The notes: generated from the sequence alone by a model not told the origin. A stretch of 64,000 nt of DNA from Klebsiella indica (GCF_005860775.1 NZ_VCHQ01000005.1:124001-188000), one strand, 5' to 3'; shown: positions 8,432 to 19,717, numbered from the stretch's first letter. Translations and numbers: made by a program.

Positions 8432-10083
8432 TGCGGCAGGTACTGGATAAACACCATCCGCCCCAGCACATAAAAGTTGTCCGGTTTCGGTAGCGGTAAA
8501 TCGCCCATACTCTCCCCTTTATCCATCAGCAGAACCAGCGAAACGGGCCCCTGCTGGCGATGCGCGGCCAGCCAGCGGGTAAAGTCACGCTGGCTCACAT
8601 AGCGGCCCTGCGCATCCGGCCAGGCCAGCCCGTACTGCAGCTCACCCTGCTTGTCATACAGGATGATATCGCTACGCTTTAGCTCCCACGCTAAACCCGC
8701 GGCTATCCCCACGTTGTTGCTCAGCACATAACGGCTTGGCGTCAGCGAGTCTCTGACGATATCCGCCATAAACTGCGGCTGCTTACTGTCGATAATCCGA
8801 TCGGGAATAGCGAAACCTATCAACAACGCCAGCGCCAGCGGGCAGCAGGCGGCGAGCGTCCAGCGCCGGGCAGTGTCTTTTATCGCCAGCCAGCCCATCA
8901 GCGCCCAGAAGACGAATATCAGCGCCGCCAGCAGGCACTTATACAGCTCAATATGGCGCCATAGCGACCTGTGCATAAAGCCCCATGGCGAGACCACCAG
9001 TACGGCGACCAGCCCCATCAGGCCGAAGGCAAGGTTGATCATGCCGTTGATTTTCAACACCCTTGCCCCTGATTTCGCGGCATCCAGCGCATAACGCGCC
9101 ATCAGAATCGATAACGGCGCGAAACATGGCAGGATGTAGGTCGGGAGTTTACCCTTAGCAATGCTGAAGAACAGAAACGGCATCACCACCCATCCCAACA
9201 AATAGAGCGCCCCGCGCGATGCCTCGCGTTCGGTCCAGCCGCGCTTCAACGCCCCCGGCAACAGCGCCAGCCACGGCAGGCTACCGGCAAGCAGAAACGG
9301 AATGTAGTACCAGAACGGCGCTTTATGCTGGGCGTCTTTTTCGGCAAAACGCTGGATATGCTCAACCCAGAAGAAGTAGCGCCAGAAGTCCGGCTCACGC
9401 CTGGCGATAGCCAGCCCCCACGGCAGGACGATCAGCACGCAAACCCCTACCGCCAGCCAGCCATACGTCAGCACTTCGCGCCAGCGTTTGCCCGCCATCA
9501 CCCATGGCAACACCCCGATGACCGGCACTGCCAGCGCGAGGAAGCCTTTGGTCATGACTCCCATACCGCAGGCAACACCCAGCAAGACGTAGCCGAGGAT
9601 TTTGCCGCGGTGGCTTTGCGCCTGCGCCGCTCCCCAGAAACTGCACATCGCCAGCGCCATCCACATGGTGATCATCGGATCCAGCACCGCATAGGTGCCG
9701 ATACCGTAGACCAGCAGCGCGGTCAGGAATATGACCGGTGACAGGATCGCGAGGCGTTTATCGCGAAAGAGCCGCCACGCCAGCCAGGCCACCAGCAGGG
9801 CGGTGGCGGAGATGGAGAAGACCGCCCCGAACCGCACCGCAAAGTTGTTATGACCGAACAGCCACTGGCTGATACTGTTAACCCAGTATCCGGCAATCGG
9901 CTTTTCAAAATAACGCAACCCAAGGAAATGTGGCACCAGCCAGTCGCCGCTCGCCAGCATTTCGCGACTAATCTCCGCATAGCGGGTTTCATCCGGCTGC
10001 CACAGCAAACGGAAATTGAGTGGCAGTAAATAGTAGATCACAAAAAGAGCAGCCAAAGAGATGCTATAGCGAATGCTTTTCAT
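8428..10083 (-). CDS. arnT: ArnT, lipid A L-Ara4N transferase
   Basis: 551 residues if started at [10 protein letters not shown], as in known ArnT; a start 21 bases upstream at 10104 (MTEFGYS...) overlaps the arnD stop as ATGA and is a real alternative. It is a polytopic PMT-like glycosyltransferase of the inner membrane with the periplasmic acceptor loop beginning [18 protein letters not shown], whose acidic and Arg residues are conserved in the family. It adds L-Ara4N from undecaprenyl phosphate to lipid A phosphates, giving resistance to polymyxin and cationic peptides. Confidence 0.92.
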   Translation of the reverse strand: MKSIRYSISLAALFVIYYLLPLNFRLLWQPDETRYAEISREMLASGDWLVPHFLGLRYFEKPIAGYWVNSISQWLFGHNNFAVRFGAVFSISATALLVAWLAWRLFRDKRLAILSPVIFLTALLVYGIGTYAVLDPMITMWMALAMCSFWGAAQAQSHRGKILGYVLLGVACGMGVMTKGFLALAVPVIGVLPWVMAGKRWREVLTYGWLAVGVCVLIVLPWGLAIARREPDFWRYFFWVEHIQRFAEKDAQHKAPFWYYIPFLLAGSLPWLALLPGALKRGWTEREASRGALYLLGWVVMPFLFFSIAKGKLPTYILPCFAPLSILMARYALDAAKSGARVLKINGMINLAFGLMGLVAVLVVSPWGFMHRSLWRHIELYKCLLAALIFVFWALMGWLAIKDTARRWTLAACCPLALALLIGFAIPDRIIDSKQPQFMADIVRDSLTPSRYVLSNNVGIAAGLAWELKRSDIILYDKQGELQYGLAWPDAQGRYVSQRDFTRWLAAHRQQGPVSLVLLMDKGESMGDLPLPKPDNFYVLGRMVFIQYLPQ

Positions 10084-10100
10084 TGAATAACCGAATTCAG

Positions 10101-10988
10101 TCATTGTTCACATCCAAGCCAGCCTTCCCGGCCAGCCAGTTCACCACGCACCACCTTACCCTGTGGCAGCGTGCGCAAATCGGCAGGCAACAACTGGCTT
10201 AACGGGCAAAACCGGATCTCTTCCTGTGCGGCCATGGTCAACAGTTCATCGAACTGTTCGGCACAGGCAATCCCTTCAACTTCTGCGTGAATGGTATAAA
10301 CAGGCGTCCCGGTATCGCGATGAACGCAATCCAACAGGTAACGGTTGAAACCTGCGTTATCCACCACACGACCCACCGCTTCATCCCAGGTGGGTAAGGT
10401 CACCGGGATCTGCACGGTTCCCGGCATGCCGCTGCCGAGTTGCGGCAAAAATGGGGCCCTTCCCCGACAGTCGCTGTTATAGAGAAAATCGAACGTTTCT
10501 TTAGCCTCGATCACCCGCTGATCGGCTCGCCAACCAGCGACGGCGGAACAGGTTACCGGGCGACCAATAATCCGCTCCAGCTCCAGCAGCCCGCGATCCA
10601 CCTCCAGCGTCAGCCGTTCCGGCGGCCAGATACCGCTCCACGTCTGCCAGCTGTAGTGATCCCAGGCATGCAGGCCAACTTCATGCGCCTGTGCGGCGGC
10701 GCGGATAATCTCTTCATTCCCCGCGCCGATCCTCCGCCCCGGCCAGGCGGTTCCGGCCAGTAAAATATCCCAGCCATACAGCGAAGCAGCCTTCGAGCGC
10801 AGCATCTTCCATAGAAACTTCGGTTTTACCAGGCGCCATAAATGACGCCCCATATTGTCTGGCCCAACGCTAAAAAAGAAGCTCGCCTGAATCCCGTGCC
10901 GACCCAACAGTGTCAGCAGACGCGGGACCCCGTCCCGCGTACCGCGAAAGGTATCAACATCAATGCGTAAGCCGACCTGTTTCATCAT
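10101..10988 (-). CDS. arnD: ArnD, undecaprenyl-phosphate-L-Ara4FN deformylase
   Basis: 295 residues. It is a NodB-type polysaccharide deacetylase: [10 protein letters not shown] at 8-17 has the metal and catalytic Asp residues, and [12 protein letters not shown] carries the His pair of the metal site. It removes the formyl group from the C55-P-linked L-Ara4FN before flipping. It lies between arnA and arnT as in other enterics, with a 4-base overlap with arnA. Confidence 0.92.
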   Translation of the reverse strand: MMKQVGLRIDVDTFRGTRDGVPRLLTLLGRHGIQASFFFSVGPDNMGRHLWRLVKPKFLWKMLRSKAASLYGWDILLAGTAWPGRRIGAGNEEIIRAAAQAHEVGLHAWDHYSWQTWSGIWPPERLTLEVDRGLLELERIIGRPVTCSAVAGWRADQRVIEAKETFDFLYNSDCRGRAPFLPQLGSGMPGTVQIPVTLPTWDEAVGRVVDNAGFNRYLLDCVHRDTGTPVYTIHAEVEGIACAEQFDELLTMAAQEEIRFCPLSQLLPADLRTLPQGKVVRGELAGREGWLGCEQ

Positions 10989-12967
10989 TTACCGTCGTCC
11001 GTCAGTTCAACCGTACGCAGGAAAAAGTCGAGGGTACGCTCAACGGTCTCTTCCATTGCCACCGTCGGTACCCAGTTCAGGCAGCGCTTAGCGTTGTTAA
11101 TACTCGGCTTACGATGCTCGACGTCCTGATAACCTTTACCGTAGTAATCGCTACTTTCCACTTCGCGAAAACCGGCGAACGGCGGGAAACGGTCGCGCAA
11201 CGGATGGCGTTCAAAACAGGCCAGCAACATTTCCGCCAGTTCTTTGATGCTGGCTTCGTTATCCGGATTGCCGATATTGATAATCTGCCCGTCGCAACGC
11301 CCGTCTTTATTCTCGATAATCCGGAACAGCGCTTCGATACCGTCGCTGATATCAGTAAAGCAGCGCTTCTGCTTCCCGCCCTCAATCAATTTAATTGGTG
11401 AACCCTCCACCAGATTCAGGATCAGTTGGGTGATGGCGCGAGAACTGCCAATACGCGCGGCGTTGAGGTTATCGAGACGCGGCCCCATCCAGTTGAACGG
11501 GCGGAACAGAGTAAACTTCAGGCCGGTTTTATCGCCATATGCCCAGATCACGCGGTCCAGCAGTTGCTTGGAGACCGAGTAGATCCAGCGCTGTTTGTTG
11601 ATCGGCCCGACCACCAGACTGGAAGTATCCTCATCGAAGTTGTTATCGGTACACATACCGTACACTTCAGAGGTCGACGGGAAGATAATGCGTTTATCGT
11701 ATTTCACGCAGTCGCGGATAATTTTCAGGTTCTCTTCGAAATCCAGCTCAAACACGCGCAGCGGGTTACGGGTGTACTCGATCGGCGTGGCAATCGCCAC
11801 CAGCGGCAGCACCACATCACACTTCTTAATGTGATACTCAATCCACTCCGAGTGGATGCTGATATCCCCTTCAACAAAGTGGAAACGCGGATTAGCAAGA
11901 AAGCGGCCGATAGCGTCAGAGCCAATATCCAGACCGTAAATCTCATAGTTGTCGTCGGCGAGCAGGCGCTCGGTCAGGTGATTACCGATAAACCCGTTCA
12001 CCCCGAGGATCAGCACGCGGGTACGGCGCTTAATCGCCACGACAGGTTTACTGCTCAGCACCGCGCCAGCCACAAGTCCCAGCGCCTGCGCCAGTTGCGT
12101 ACCTTGCATATAGACGCCACGCCCGGTCTGCCCGGTGACGATTTCCAGCGCCCCGTCCAGACACGCGACGATCAGCGGCGCAACGGAGATCACCGTGCCC
12201 GGTTTAGCTGCAGCCAGATCGTGGCGCACACGGGACTTCCAGACGATAAATTTGTTCGCCCCGGCATAGCCGAACGCCCCCGGCCACGGATCGGAAACCG
12301 CGCGCACCAGGTTATGCAACGTCTGGGCGGATTGCTGCCAGTCAAGACGGCCATCTTCCGGCGTACGGCGCCCGACGTACGTCGCCTGACGCTCATCCTG
12401 CACACGCTCTTCGGTTTTGCCTTCGCGGATTGCCGGTAGCGCCTTGCCCAGGAGATCCGCCGCCGCGGCACAGAGTTTGCGATGCAGCGTCAGCGCCACA
12501 TCATCCGCGCCAATAGCCACCTTTTTCTGCGCCACGATATTCCCGGCATCTGCGCGGCCAATCATACGGTGCAGCGTCACGCCGGTTTCGCTTTCGCCAT
12601 TCACCAGCACCCAGTTCAGCGGCGCACGACCACGGTATTTCGGCAACAGCGAACCGTGGAGGTTGAACGCGCCCTGCGGCGCGAGATTGAGAATGTCATT
12701 GCATAGCAGGTTGCGGTAGTAGAACGAGAACAACACATCCGGCTTCATTTCGCGGATACGTTCGATCCACAGCGGGTGATTCACATCATCCGGCGCCCAT
12801 ACCGGAATGCCCTGCTCAGCGGCGAGACGCGCCACGGAGCCAAAGAAAGGGTTTTCGCCAGGATTATCCGGATGGGTAAAGATAGCGACGATGTCATACC
12901 CGGCATCCAACAGAGACTGAATACCTGCACAACCCATATCGTGATAAGCGAAGACTACGGCTTTCAT
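10985..12967 (-). CDS. arnA: ArnA, bifunctional UDP-L-Ara4N formyltransferase / UDP-glucuronate decarboxylase
   Basis: 660 residues, the normal full length. The N-terminal formyltransferase domain (about 1-300) shows [17 protein letters not shown] with the catalytic His. The C-terminal SDR domain shows [14 protein letters not shown] (NAD binding, about 319-332), FPSTSEVYG and YSVSKQ with the Ser/Glu and Tyr/Lys catalytic residues. It oxidatively decarboxylates UDP-glucuronate and formylates UDP-L-Ara4N. Overlaps with arnC (upstream) and arnD (downstream) suggest tight coupling. Confidence 0.94.
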   Translation of the reverse strand: MKAVVFAYHDMGCAGIQSLLDAGYDIVAIFTHPDNPGENPFFGSVARLAAEQGIPVWAPDDVNHPLWIERIREMKPDVLFSFYYRNLLCNDILNLAPQGAFNLHGSLLPKYRGRAPLNWVLVNGESETGVTLHRMIGRADAGNIVAQKKVAIGADDVALTLHRKLCAAAADLLGKALPAIREGKTEERVQDERQATYVGRRTPEDGRLDWQQSAQTLHNLVRAVSDPWPGAFGYAGANKFIVWKSRVRHDLAAAKPGTVISVAPLIVACLDGALEIVTGQTGRGVYMQGTQLAQALGLVAGAVLSSKPVVAIKRRTRVLILGVNGFIGNHLTERLLADDNYEIYGLDIGSDAIGRFLANPRFHFVEGDISIHSEWIEYHIKKCDVVLPLVAIATPIEYTRNPLRVFELDFEENLKIIRDCVKYDKRIIFPSTSEVYGMCTDNNFDEDTSSLVVGPINKQRWIYSVSKQLLDRVIWAYGDKTGLKFTLFRPFNWMGPRLDNLNAARIGSSRAITQLILNLVEGSPIKLIEGGKQKRCFTDISDGIEALFRIIENKDGRCDGQIINIGNPDNEASIKELAEMLLACFERHPLRDRFPPFAGFREVESSDYYGKGYQDVEHRKPSINNAKRCLNWVPTVAMEETVERTLDFFLRTVELTDDGK

Positions 12968-13947
12968 GAACGATCTTCCTCTTGAGATGCCGTTTCCGGC
13001 TGGCGAACAACACGTTGAATAAAATAGCGGGGGCGCGCGCGAACATCGTTATAAATACGACCGATATACTCGCCGAGCAGCCCCATACCCACAAACTGGG
13101 CGCCGATAAACATGAACAGCACCGCGAACAGCATAAACACCCCTTCTGCCGCCCACTGCGGCCCCAACATCAGGCGCAGCACCACCAGCAAAAGAGCAAA
13201 GGCGAAGCCCAACAGCGCAATGACGCTGCCGAAGAGACTCAGCAGACGCAACGGCGTGGTGGTCAGGCAGGTCACCAGGTCATACATCAGGTTAATCAGG
13301 CGCATAAAGCTGTATTTGGAATCGCCGAATTCGCGCTCGGCGTGGATCACCGGGATTTCCACCGCACGGCGGGCAAAGGTGTTCGCCAGAATCGGGATAA
13401 AGGTACTGCGTTCATGGCAGTTGAGCATCGCGTCGATAATATGGCGGCGATAGGCGCGCAGCATGCAGCCGTAGTCGCCCATCGCTTTTCCGGTGGTGCG
13501 CTGAATCAGGCGATTGATCATCTTCGAGGCGCTTCGACGAAACCAGGTATCCTGACGGTTCTGACGTACGGTACCCACCACGTCATAACCCTCATCGGCC
13601 TTCTCCACCAGCCGCGGGATCTCTTCCGGCGGATTTTGCAGGTCGGCATCAAGGGTAATAATCAGGTCGCCGGTGACATGACTAAAACCGGCCATAATCG
13701 CCGAATGCTGGCCGTAGTTGCGATTCAGCAGCACCGCCACCACGTGGCTACCTTCAGCCTCAGCGGCTTCGGTCAGTATCCGTGCCGAATCATCGCTACT
13801 GCCGTCATCGACCAGCAGAATTTCATATTGACGTCCGAGCGTCGCACAGGCGGTGTCGGTACGGTGGATAAGTGCCGGCAGGCTCTCCTGTTCGTTATAA
13901 ACCGGAATAACGATCGACACTTTTTTCACGGGAGGATAGCTAAACAT
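12964..13947 (-). CDS. arnC: ArnC, undecaprenyl-phosphate L-Ara4FN transferase
   Basis: 327 residues. It is a family 2 glycosyltransferase: [14 protein letters not shown] at the N-terminus, [11 protein letters not shown] and [11 protein letters not shown] (DXD-like), then two C-terminal transmembrane helices in the segment around 230-300. It transfers L-Ara4FN from UDP to undecaprenyl phosphate on the cytoplasmic face. It starts one base after the arnB stop. Confidence 0.93.
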   Translation of the reverse strand: MFSYPPVKKVSIVIPVYNEQESLPALIHRTDTACATLGRQYEILLVDDGSSDDSARILTEAAEAEGSHVVAVLLNRNYGQHSAIMAGFSHVTGDLIITLDADLQNPPEEIPRLVEKADEGYDVVGTVRQNRQDTWFRRSASKMINRLIQRTTGKAMGDYGCMLRAYRRHIIDAMLNCHERSTFIPILANTFARRAVEIPVIHAEREFGDSKYSFMRLINLMYDLVTCLTTTPLRLLSLFGSVIALLGFAFALLLVVLRLMLGPQWAAEGVFMLFAVLFMFIGAQFVGMGLLGEYIGRIYNDVRARPRYFIQRVVRQPETASQEEDRS

Positions 13948-13948
13948 A

Positions 13949-15088
13949 TCAACATCCTGACAGCTGGCGTAGCGCGGAAATCACCCGAGTGACATCGTCA
14001 TCGGTCATGTCCGGGAACAACGGAAGAGAACAAATACGCGCGCTGTTCCATTCCGTATGCGGCAATGAAACATCGGGGAAACGCTCGCGGTAATACTTTT
14101 GCGTGTGCGCCGCGCGGAAGTGCAGACCGGTGCCAATCCCCATGGTTTTCAATTTTTCCATCAGGACATCGCGGCTGATGCCGCAGGCGGTTTCATCGAC
14201 GCGGATAATAAACAGATGCCAGGCGTGTTGATGGGCCCATGATGGCGCCGTGAGCGGCCTGAACGGCGTATCCGCCAGTTCGTCCAGATAGCGTTGGGCA
14301 ATTTCGCCGCGACGCTGGTTAGCATGGGCAAGCTTCTCCAGTTGCACCAGCGCCAGCGCCGCATTGATATCAGCAAGATTGTATTTAAAGCCCGGCGTGA
14401 TGACCTCCGCCTGCGGGGCGCGGCCCTGAGTCTGTCGATCCCAGGTGTCTACGCCGAGTCCGTGGAACTTCAGGCTACGGATGCGCGCAGCCAGTTCGTC
14501 ATCATCGGTCACCACCAGGCCGCCCTCGGCGCAGGTCATATTTTTGATGGCGTGGAATGAGAAGATTGCGGTGCCTCGCCAGCCGACATGGCGGCCCTTG
14601 TAATACGCTCCCGCCGCGTGGGCGGCATCTTCAATCACCGGAATAGCGTGACGTTCACCAATCGCGCGAATCGCATCAATATCCGCCGGTGCGCCCGCAT
14701 AATGCACGGGAATAATCGCTTTGGTTCGCGGCGTGATCGCCGCCGCAACCGCCTCTGGCGTGATCATCAGGGTATCGGGATCGACATCGATCATCACCGG
14801 CGTCGCCCCCAGCAGGCAGATCATATTCAGCGTCGAGACCCAGGTTTGTGAAGGAGTAATCACTTCATCGCCCGCCCCGATACCCAGCGCCATGAGCGTG
14901 ACGTGCATGCCGCCGGTCGCCGAACTGACGGCGATAGCGTGACGGTTGCCGGTTAACGTGCAAAACGCCTCTTCCAGCGCATAATTTTTCGGTCCAGTGG
15001 TGATCCAGCCCGATTGCAAAACTTCACGCAGCGCAGCCAGCTCTGCGTCGCCCATCGACGGGCGCGAAAACGGCAAAAAGTCGCTCAT
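13949..15088 (-). CDS. arnB: ArnB, UDP-4-amino-4-deoxy-L-arabinose aminotransferase
   Basis: 379 residues from [10 protein letters not shown]. Of two adjacent ATGs (15091 and 15088) the second has better spacing from the AGGA upstream. It is a PLP-dependent DegT/DnrJ/EryC1-type aminotransferase: SSATGGMH for phosphate binding, EDAAHAAG, and [15 protein letters not shown] containing the PLP lysine. It makes UDP-L-Ara4N from the 4-keto sugar. It is the first gene of the arn operon, with a PmrA box about 157 bases upstream. An open frame reaching 15181 lacks family similarity at its N-terminus and is rejected. Confidence 0.93.
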   Translation of the reverse strand: MSDFLPFSRPSMGDAELAALREVLQSGWITTGPKNYALEEAFCTLTGNRHAIAVSSATGGMHVTLMALGIGAGDEVITPSQTWVSTLNMICLLGATPVMIDVDPDTLMITPEAVAAAITPRTKAIIPVHYAGAPADIDAIRAIGERHAIPVIEDAAHAAGAYYKGRHVGWRGTAIFSFHAIKNMTCAEGGLVVTDDDELAARIRSLKFHGLGVDTWDRQTQGRAPQAEVITPGFKYNLADINAALALVQLEKLAHANQRRGEIAQRYLDELADTPFRPLTAPSWAHQHAWHLFIIRVDETACGISRDVLMEKLKTMGIGTGLHFRAAHTQKYYRERFPDVSLPHTEWNSARICSLPLFPDMTDDDVTRVISALRQLSGC

Positions 15089-15244
15089 CATTTTCCTGTT
15101 CTGTAAATAATTCAAAGGAAATAGGGAATTCCAGCAAATATCCTGCGCCAGCTGACTTAAACAAAATGAAAATGAAATCAAAATCAGTTTACTGATACAT
15201 TTTTTTGCCGGACATTCAGATATCCTTAAATTTAGCCTGGTTTT

Positions 15245-15261
15245 CTTAAAATAAGATTAAG
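15245..15261 (-). promoter_or_regulatory. PmrA (BasR) box upstream of arnB
   Basis: Read on the minus strand the site is CTTAAT-CTTAT-TTTAAG, a perfect fit to the YTTAAK-N5-YTTAAK direct repeat bound by PmrA/BasR in enterics. A TAAATT hexamer about 12 bases further downstream could serve as the -10. It implies that the relocated arn operon is still under PmrAB (and possibly PhoPQ/PmrD) control. Confidence 0.75.
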
Positions 15262-15346
15262 ACATGAACATTGACGAGGGAGAAATTTCATTAATATTAA
15301 AAATCAATGAAATAGAGATTTTTCTGGCGGTGTTTCAGAAGCAGGA

Positions 15347-15380
15347 ACGTTTCTGTCGGATGAAAAACCGACAGAAACGT
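15347..15380 (-). terminator. Hairpin downstream of padC
   Basis: A 13-bp perfect stem (ACGTTTCTGTCGG ... CCGACAGAAACGT) around an 8-base loop, about 110 bases after the padC stop. There is no long T-run on the minus strand, so it may be a processing barrier rather than an intrinsic terminator. Confidence 0.55.
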
Positions 15381-15489
15381 ATTGGCGGAAAGTAAACAGA
15401 TATTAAACCAGACTCTAATAAATCCACTTTTAAACGTTGCTTACTAAATATAAACGTTCCGGTGTTAGCTGAAAAATATTTCGAAATTA

Positions 15490-15993
15490 TTACAGATTGC
15501 CAGGAAAGTTATCCGGTAATTCGTTAGCCGGGCAATTAATCACCTCGTTATTATCTTCACCGCAATCACGAACAAAGGTAATAGTCGCAAACTCATCAAT
15601 AACTTCTGTCGGGTAAGCCGGACCCGCTTCACGGTAAGAGACCATCAGGGGAATATGATCGTTCTGGAAGCAGACGGTTTTTTCCGGGTTATTGATCACC
15701 CAGCGTGGGAAAAAAATGGTGCCATGGAACAGTTTGTCGCCAAGGTTAACGATCAGGCTCACATCGGTACCCGTCGGCTCGGTCCAGGAAATTTTATAGA
15801 TGCTTTCACCGACGCGAACAATCCAGGCCTGCTGATCTTTCACCCAACGGTTAGCCACGATACCGCTATGAATACGGTAATCCAGCGTTGTGCCGTTTTT
15901 AACGTAAATCTCGTAGTTCCAGCCATTATCGTAGGTATAAACCAGATGTTTACCGATAAATCCACTCAGGTCATGTTTATCGAAAGTACGCAT
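15490..15993 (-). CDS. padC: Phenolic acid decarboxylase
   Basis: 167 residues, the usual size of the PadC family. The sequence FIGKHLVYTYDNGWNYEIYVKN is the family's N-terminal hallmark, containing the Tyr residues of the active-site entrance; RIHSGIVANRWVKDQ and FFPRWV follow. The enzyme non-oxidatively decarboxylates p-coumarate, ferulate and caffeate to vinylphenols in the cytoplasm, detoxifying plant phenolics. The divergent LysR gene beside it is its probable regulator. This pair is absent from E. coli K-12 at this locus. Confidence 0.9.
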   Translation of the reverse strand: MRTFDKHDLSGFIGKHLVYTYDNGWNYEIYVKNGTTLDYRIHSGIVANRWVKDQQAWIVRVGESIYKISWTEPTGTDVSLIVNLGDKLFHGTIFFPRWVINNPEKTVCFQNDHIPLMVSYREAGPAYPTEVIDEFATITFVRDCGEDNNEVINCPANELPDNFPGNL

Positions 15994-16093
15994 AATCTGT
16001 TCTCCTCTATTGGGTGAGAACCAGCATACTGCTTTAAAAAATGAATAAATAACGCTATGTTTGAATTAAATTAAACCACTTTTTAGATGAGTT

Positions 16094-16954
16094 ATGCATA
16101 AGACCACCCTTGAACAATGGGCGCTACTGGAAAAAGTTGTCGAGCTGGGTAGCTTTGCGAAAGCGGCGGAAGAGACCCACCGCAGCCAGTCATCGGTCAG
16201 CTATAATCTCGCGCTATTGCAGGCGCGTCTGGGCGTTCCGCTTCTCACGCCATCGGGCCGCCGTGCGGTGCTGACCCCGGCGGGTGAGCAGTTGCTCACC
16301 CAGGTTAAGCCATTATTACAGGCCTTCGCTTATGTTGAAACGCATGCCGCCACACTACGCGACGGTGCGCGAACCCGGCTGGATCTGGTCGTTGACAGTA
16401 TTTTTCCTCGCGAACGGCTGTTCGCTATTCTGCGTCAGTTTCAACAACGCTATCCGCAAACCCAGGTCAGGCTGACTGAAGTCCTGGAAAATGTTGAGCA
16501 GGAGCATCCGGCCCGCACCGAGGCCGATGTGATGGTCCTGACCCGCCGCCAGGATATTACCGGTCGCGGTGAATGGTTGATGAACATTGATTTTGTCGCC
16601 GTCGCTCATCGCGATCATCCGCTAGCCGCATTCGATGGGCCGCTGGACGATAACACGCTGGCCCTCTGGCCGCTGGTACGCATTACCGATCGTAGCAACG
16701 ATCGGCAGGCCCCCCGTGACGCCTGGACATTTTCCACCATCGATGCCGCCATTGATGCGGTGCTGTATCAGGTTGGTTTCGGCTGGCTACCGGAAGAGCG
16801 TATTCGCCCGCAACTTAAACAAGGAATTCTGAAGGTACTGCCGCTGGGCCACGGCGCACGGCGGGCAACACCGCTGCATCTGATTGTCAAACGTGATTTA
16901 ACGCCTATTGATGAACAGGTGGCCACCCTGCTGGCGTTGTTCAGAGCGTCTTGA
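16094..16954 (+). CDS. LysR-family regulator, probably of padC
   Basis: 286 residues with an N-terminal winged HTH (ALLEKVVELGSFAKAAEETHRSQSSVS, about 9-35) and a periplasmic-binding-like effector domain. It is transcribed away from padC across a 100-base shared promoter region, the usual arrangement for a LysR regulator and its target. The inducer is unknown; a hydroxycinnamate is a reasonable guess. PadR, the usual padC regulator in Gram-positives, is a different family. Confidence 0.85.
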   Translation: MHKTTLEQWALLEKVVELGSFAKAAEETHRSQSSVSYNLALLQARLGVPLLTPSGRRAVLTPAGEQLLTQVKPLLQAFAYVETHAATLRDGARTRLDLVVDSIFPRERLFAILRQFQQRYPQTQVRLTEVLENVEQEHPARTEADVMVLTRRQDITGRGEWLMNIDFVAVAHRDHPLAAFDGPLDDNTLALWPLVRITDRSNDRQAPRDAWTFSTIDAAIDAVLYQVGFGWLPEERIRPQLKQGILKVLPLGHGARRATPLHLIVKRDLTPIDEQVATLLALFRAS

Positions 16955-16989
16955 TGAATCTACGGGCTGCGAAAGAATACGCAAAATCA

Positions 16990-17103
16990 TTTACGCTGCA
17001 GAATGGTTTTAAACAGCGCTTGCGCTGGCAGCACAGGCGCAGGGCCAGGGAATATGCAGAAGGATGACCAGTACGCAGGCGACCTGAAGTATGACGGGTA
17101 TAT
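16990..17103. repeat. Degenerate ERIC-like element (variant interior)
   Basis: The right end, CCTGAAGTATGACGGGTATA, is the standard ERIC terminus. The interior (AAACAGCGCTTGCGCTGGC ... GGGCCAGG) resembles the copies at 30375-30530 and 45951-46087 rather than canonical ERIC. The left terminus is badly decayed. It lies directly upstream of the nik promoter. Confidence 0.6.
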
Positions 17104-17153
17104 ACTATTTTCTTATACTTTCAGGCTATATATTGATCCAGCTTACGCCGGAA

Positions 17154-17181
17154 ATATGATAAATCATTAAAATCGTCATAC
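17154..17181 (+). promoter_or_regulatory. NikR operator of nikABCDE
   Basis: ATATGA-N16-TCATAC, one mismatch from the established NikR palindrome GTATGA-N16-TCATAC, 23 bases upstream of the nikA start. The right half (AAAATCGTCATAC) is identical to that of the E. coli nik operator as I remember it. Ni-NikR binding here would block transcription when nickel is sufficient. Confidence 0.88.
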
Positions 17182-17204
17182 TTTCCTGTCGCTGAGAAAA
17201 AGCC

Positions 17205-18773
17205 TTGTCTATCATCCGTACTACTCTGCTGGCGCTGTTCGCCTGTGTGCCTTTGCTGGCCCACGCTGCGTCCGATGAAATCACCACCGCATGGCCGGTT
17301 AATGTGGGGCCGCTCAATCCGCATCTTTATACGCCCAACCAGATGTTCGCCCAGAGTATGGTTTATGAACCGCTGGTGAAGTATCAGGCGGATGGTTCGG
17401 TAAAACCCTGGCTGGCCAAAAGCTGGCGCCACTCGACGGACGGCAAAACCTGGATCTTTACCCTGCGCGATGATGTTAAATTCTCCAACGGCGAAGCGTT
17501 CGACGCCCGTGCCGCGGCGGAGAACTTCCGCGTGGTGCTGGATAACCGCCAGCGCCACGCCTGGCTGGAGCTGGTCAATCAGATCGTAGATGTTAAAGCG
17601 CTCGACAAAAACCAACTGCAAATCACCCTGAAAAGCGCCTACTACCCGTTTTTGCAGGAACTGGCGCTGCCGCGTCCATTCCGCTTTATCGCCCCGTCGC
17701 AGTTTAAAGATAATGAGACCATGCACGGCATTAAAGCGCCGATTGGCACCGGTCCATGGGTGTTAAAAGAATCAAAACTCAACCAGTACGATGTGCTGGT
17801 ACGTAACGATCGCTACTGGGGTGAAAAGCCGCAGATTCAACAAATCACCGTCAACGTGATCCCGGATCCCACCACCCGCGCGGTGGCCTTTGAGACCGGC
17901 GACATCGATCTGCTGTACGGCAATGAGGGGCTGCTGCCGCTCGATACCTTCGCGCGCTTCAGTCACAATCCGGCATACCGTACCCAGCTTTCCCAACCAA
18001 TAGAGACGGTGATGCTGGCGCTGAACTCCGCGAAGCCGCCAACCAGTGAACTATTGGTGCGCGAAGCGCTGAACCATGCGGTAAACAAAAAGTCGCTGAT
18101 TGATAATGTCCTCTACGGCACTCAGCAGGTTGCCGGTACGCTGTTTGCGCCCACCGTTCCTTACGCCAATATTGGCCTGAAGCCACGCGAGTACGATCCG
18201 CAGCAGGCAAAGGCCTTGCTGGAAAAAGCAGGCTGGATACAGCCTGACGGTAAAGCGATCCGTGAAAAAAATGGCCAGCCGTTACGCATTGAGCTGTCGT
18301 TTATTGGCACCGACGCGCTGAGTAAATCAATGGCGGAAATTATCCAGGCCGATATGCGCCAGATTGGCGTGGACGTGACGCTGGTCGGCGAGGAAGAGAG
18401 CAGCATTTACGCCCGCCAGCGCGATGGTCGCTTTGGTATGATTTTCAACCGTACCTGGGGCGCGCCATACGATCCGCACGCTTTTATGAGTTCAATGCGC
18501 GTACCGTCGCACGCCGACTTCCAGGCCCAGCAGGGTTTAGCCGATAAGCCCATTATTGATAAAGAGATTGGCGAAGTGCTGGAAACCACCGACGAAACGC
18601 AGCGTCAGGCGCTGTACCGCGACATTCTGACGCGGCTGCACAACGACGCGGTCTATCTCCCCATCAGCTATGTCTCAATGATGGTGGTCTCCAGGCCGAA
18701 GCTCGGCGCGATCCCTTATGCGCCGATTGCTTCTGAAATTCCGTTCGAACAGATTAAACCGGTGAAACCCTGA
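17205..18773 (+). CDS. nikA: NikA, periplasmic nickel-binding protein
   Basis: 522 residues. The start is TTG: the frame is closed by a TGA at 17193-17195 and the only start that keeps the signal peptide ([21 protein letters not shown]) is TTG 17205. The mature protein matches E. coli NikA closely ([32 protein letters not shown]) and is an SBP family 5 oligopeptide-type binding protein that delivers a nickel chelate to NikBC. It is the first gene of the operon; its stop overlaps nikB (TGATG). Confidence 0.95.
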   Translation: MSIIRTTLLALFACVPLLAHAASDEITTAWPVNVGPLNPHLYTPNQMFAQSMVYEPLVKYQADGSVKPWLAKSWRHSTDGKTWIFTLRDDVKFSNGEAFDARAAAENFRVVLDNRQRHAWLELVNQIVDVKALDKNQLQITLKSAYYPFLQELALPRPFRFIAPSQFKDNETMHGIKAPIGTGPWVLKESKLNQYDVLVRNDRYWGEKPQIQQITVNVIPDPTTRAVAFETGDIDLLYGNEGLLPLDTFARFSHNPAYRTQLSQPIETVMLALNSAKPPTSELLVREALNHAVNKKSLIDNVLYGTQQVAGTLFAPTVPYANIGLKPREYDPQQAKALLEKAGWIQPDGKAIREKNGQPLRIELSFIGTDALSKSMAEIIQADMRQIGVDVTLVGEEESSIYARQRDGRFGMIFNRTWGAPYDPHAFMSSMRVPSHADFQAQQGLADKPIIDKEIGEVLETTDETQRQALYRDILTRLHNDAVYLPISYVSMMVVSRPKLGAIPYAPIASEIPFEQIKPVKP

Positions 18774-19717
18774 TGTTGCGCTATGCGTTGCGGCGCATTG
18801 CGCTGCTGGTGCCGATGGTTTTCGCCGCCTCGGTGATTATTTTCCTGATGCTGCGTCTGGGAACCGGCGATCCGGCACTCGACTATTTACGTTTATCTAA
18901 CCTGCCGCCGACGCCAGAGATGGTGGCCTCCACCCGCGTGATGCTGGGGCTGAATCAACCGCTTGTCGTACAGTACGGCACCTGGCTATGGAAGGCGCTG
19001 CATCTGGATTTTGGCATCTCGTTCGCGACTCAACGTCCGGTACTGGACGACATGCTTAACTTCCTGCCCGCCACGCTACAGCTGGCAGGCGCGGCGCTGG
19101 TATTAATCCTGCTCACCTCCGTGCCGCTCGGCATCTGGGCGGCGAGACACCGCGATCGCCTGCCGGATTTCGCCGTGCGTTTTATTGCCTTCCTCGGCGT
19201 GTCGATGCCTAACTTCTGGCTCGCCTTTCTGCTGGTGATGTTCTTCTCGGTTTACCTGCAATGGCTGCCTGCTATGGGCTATGGCGGCTGGCAACATATT
19301 ATTCTGCCTGCGATGTCGATTGCGTTTATGTCACTGGCCATTAACGCTCGCCTGCTGCGCGCCAGCATGCTGGAGGTGGCCGGGCAGCGTCATGTGACCT
19401 GGGCGCGACTGCGCGGTCTGAGCGAGAAGCAAACGGAGCGTCGTCATATTCTGCGTAACGCCTCTCTGCCACTGATCACCGCCGTCGGGATGCATATCGG
19501 TGAACTGATTGGCGGCACGATGATCATTGAGAATATCTTTGCCTGGCCCGGCGTGGGTCGCTATGCCGTCTCGGCGATATTTAACCGCGACTATCCGGTC
19601 ATTCAGTGCTTTACGCTAATAATGGTCATCGTGTTTGTGGTCTGTAACCTGATGGTTGACCTGCTGAACGCCGCGCTGGATCCGCGTATTCGCCGTTATG
19701 AAGGAGCGCACTCGTGA
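18773..19717 (+). CDS. nikB: NikB, nickel ABC transporter permease
   Basis: 314 residues, an OppB/DppB-type inner-membrane permease with about six helices. The cytoplasmic EAA-like loop ([23 protein letters not shown]) contacts the ATPases. It is coupled to nikA by TGATG and to nikC by GTGA. It forms the channel with NikC. Confidence 0.94.
   Translation: MLRYALRRIALLVPMVFAASVIIFLMLRLGTGDPALDYLRLSNLPPTPEMVASTRVMLGLNQPLVVQYGTWLWKALHLDFGISFATQRPVLDDMLNFLPATLQLAGAALVLILLTSVPLGIWAARHRDRLPDFAVRFIAFLGVSMPNFWLAFLLVMFFSVYLQWLPAMGYGGWQHIILPAMSIAFMSLAINARLLRASMLEVAGQRHVTWARLRGLSEKQTERRHILRNASLPLITAVGMHIGELIGGTMIIENIFAWPGVGRYAVSAIFNRDYPVIQCFTLIMVIVFVVCNLMVDLLNAALDPRIRRYEGAHS

Larger units (their letters stand above)
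15089..15489. other. arnB-padC intergenic region
   Basis: About 400 AT-rich bases with no convincing gene. They hold the arnB leader and PmrA box (15245-15261) and a strong hairpin at 15347-15380 behind padC. The remainder shows no feature I recognise. Confidence 0.6.

Noticed and set aside
11426-12439. 337-codon plus-strand frame inside arnA
   Set aside because: Antisense to intact arnA and without recognisable domains.
12982-13992. 336-codon plus-strand frame inside arnC
   Set aside because: Antisense shadow of arnC; no signature of any family.
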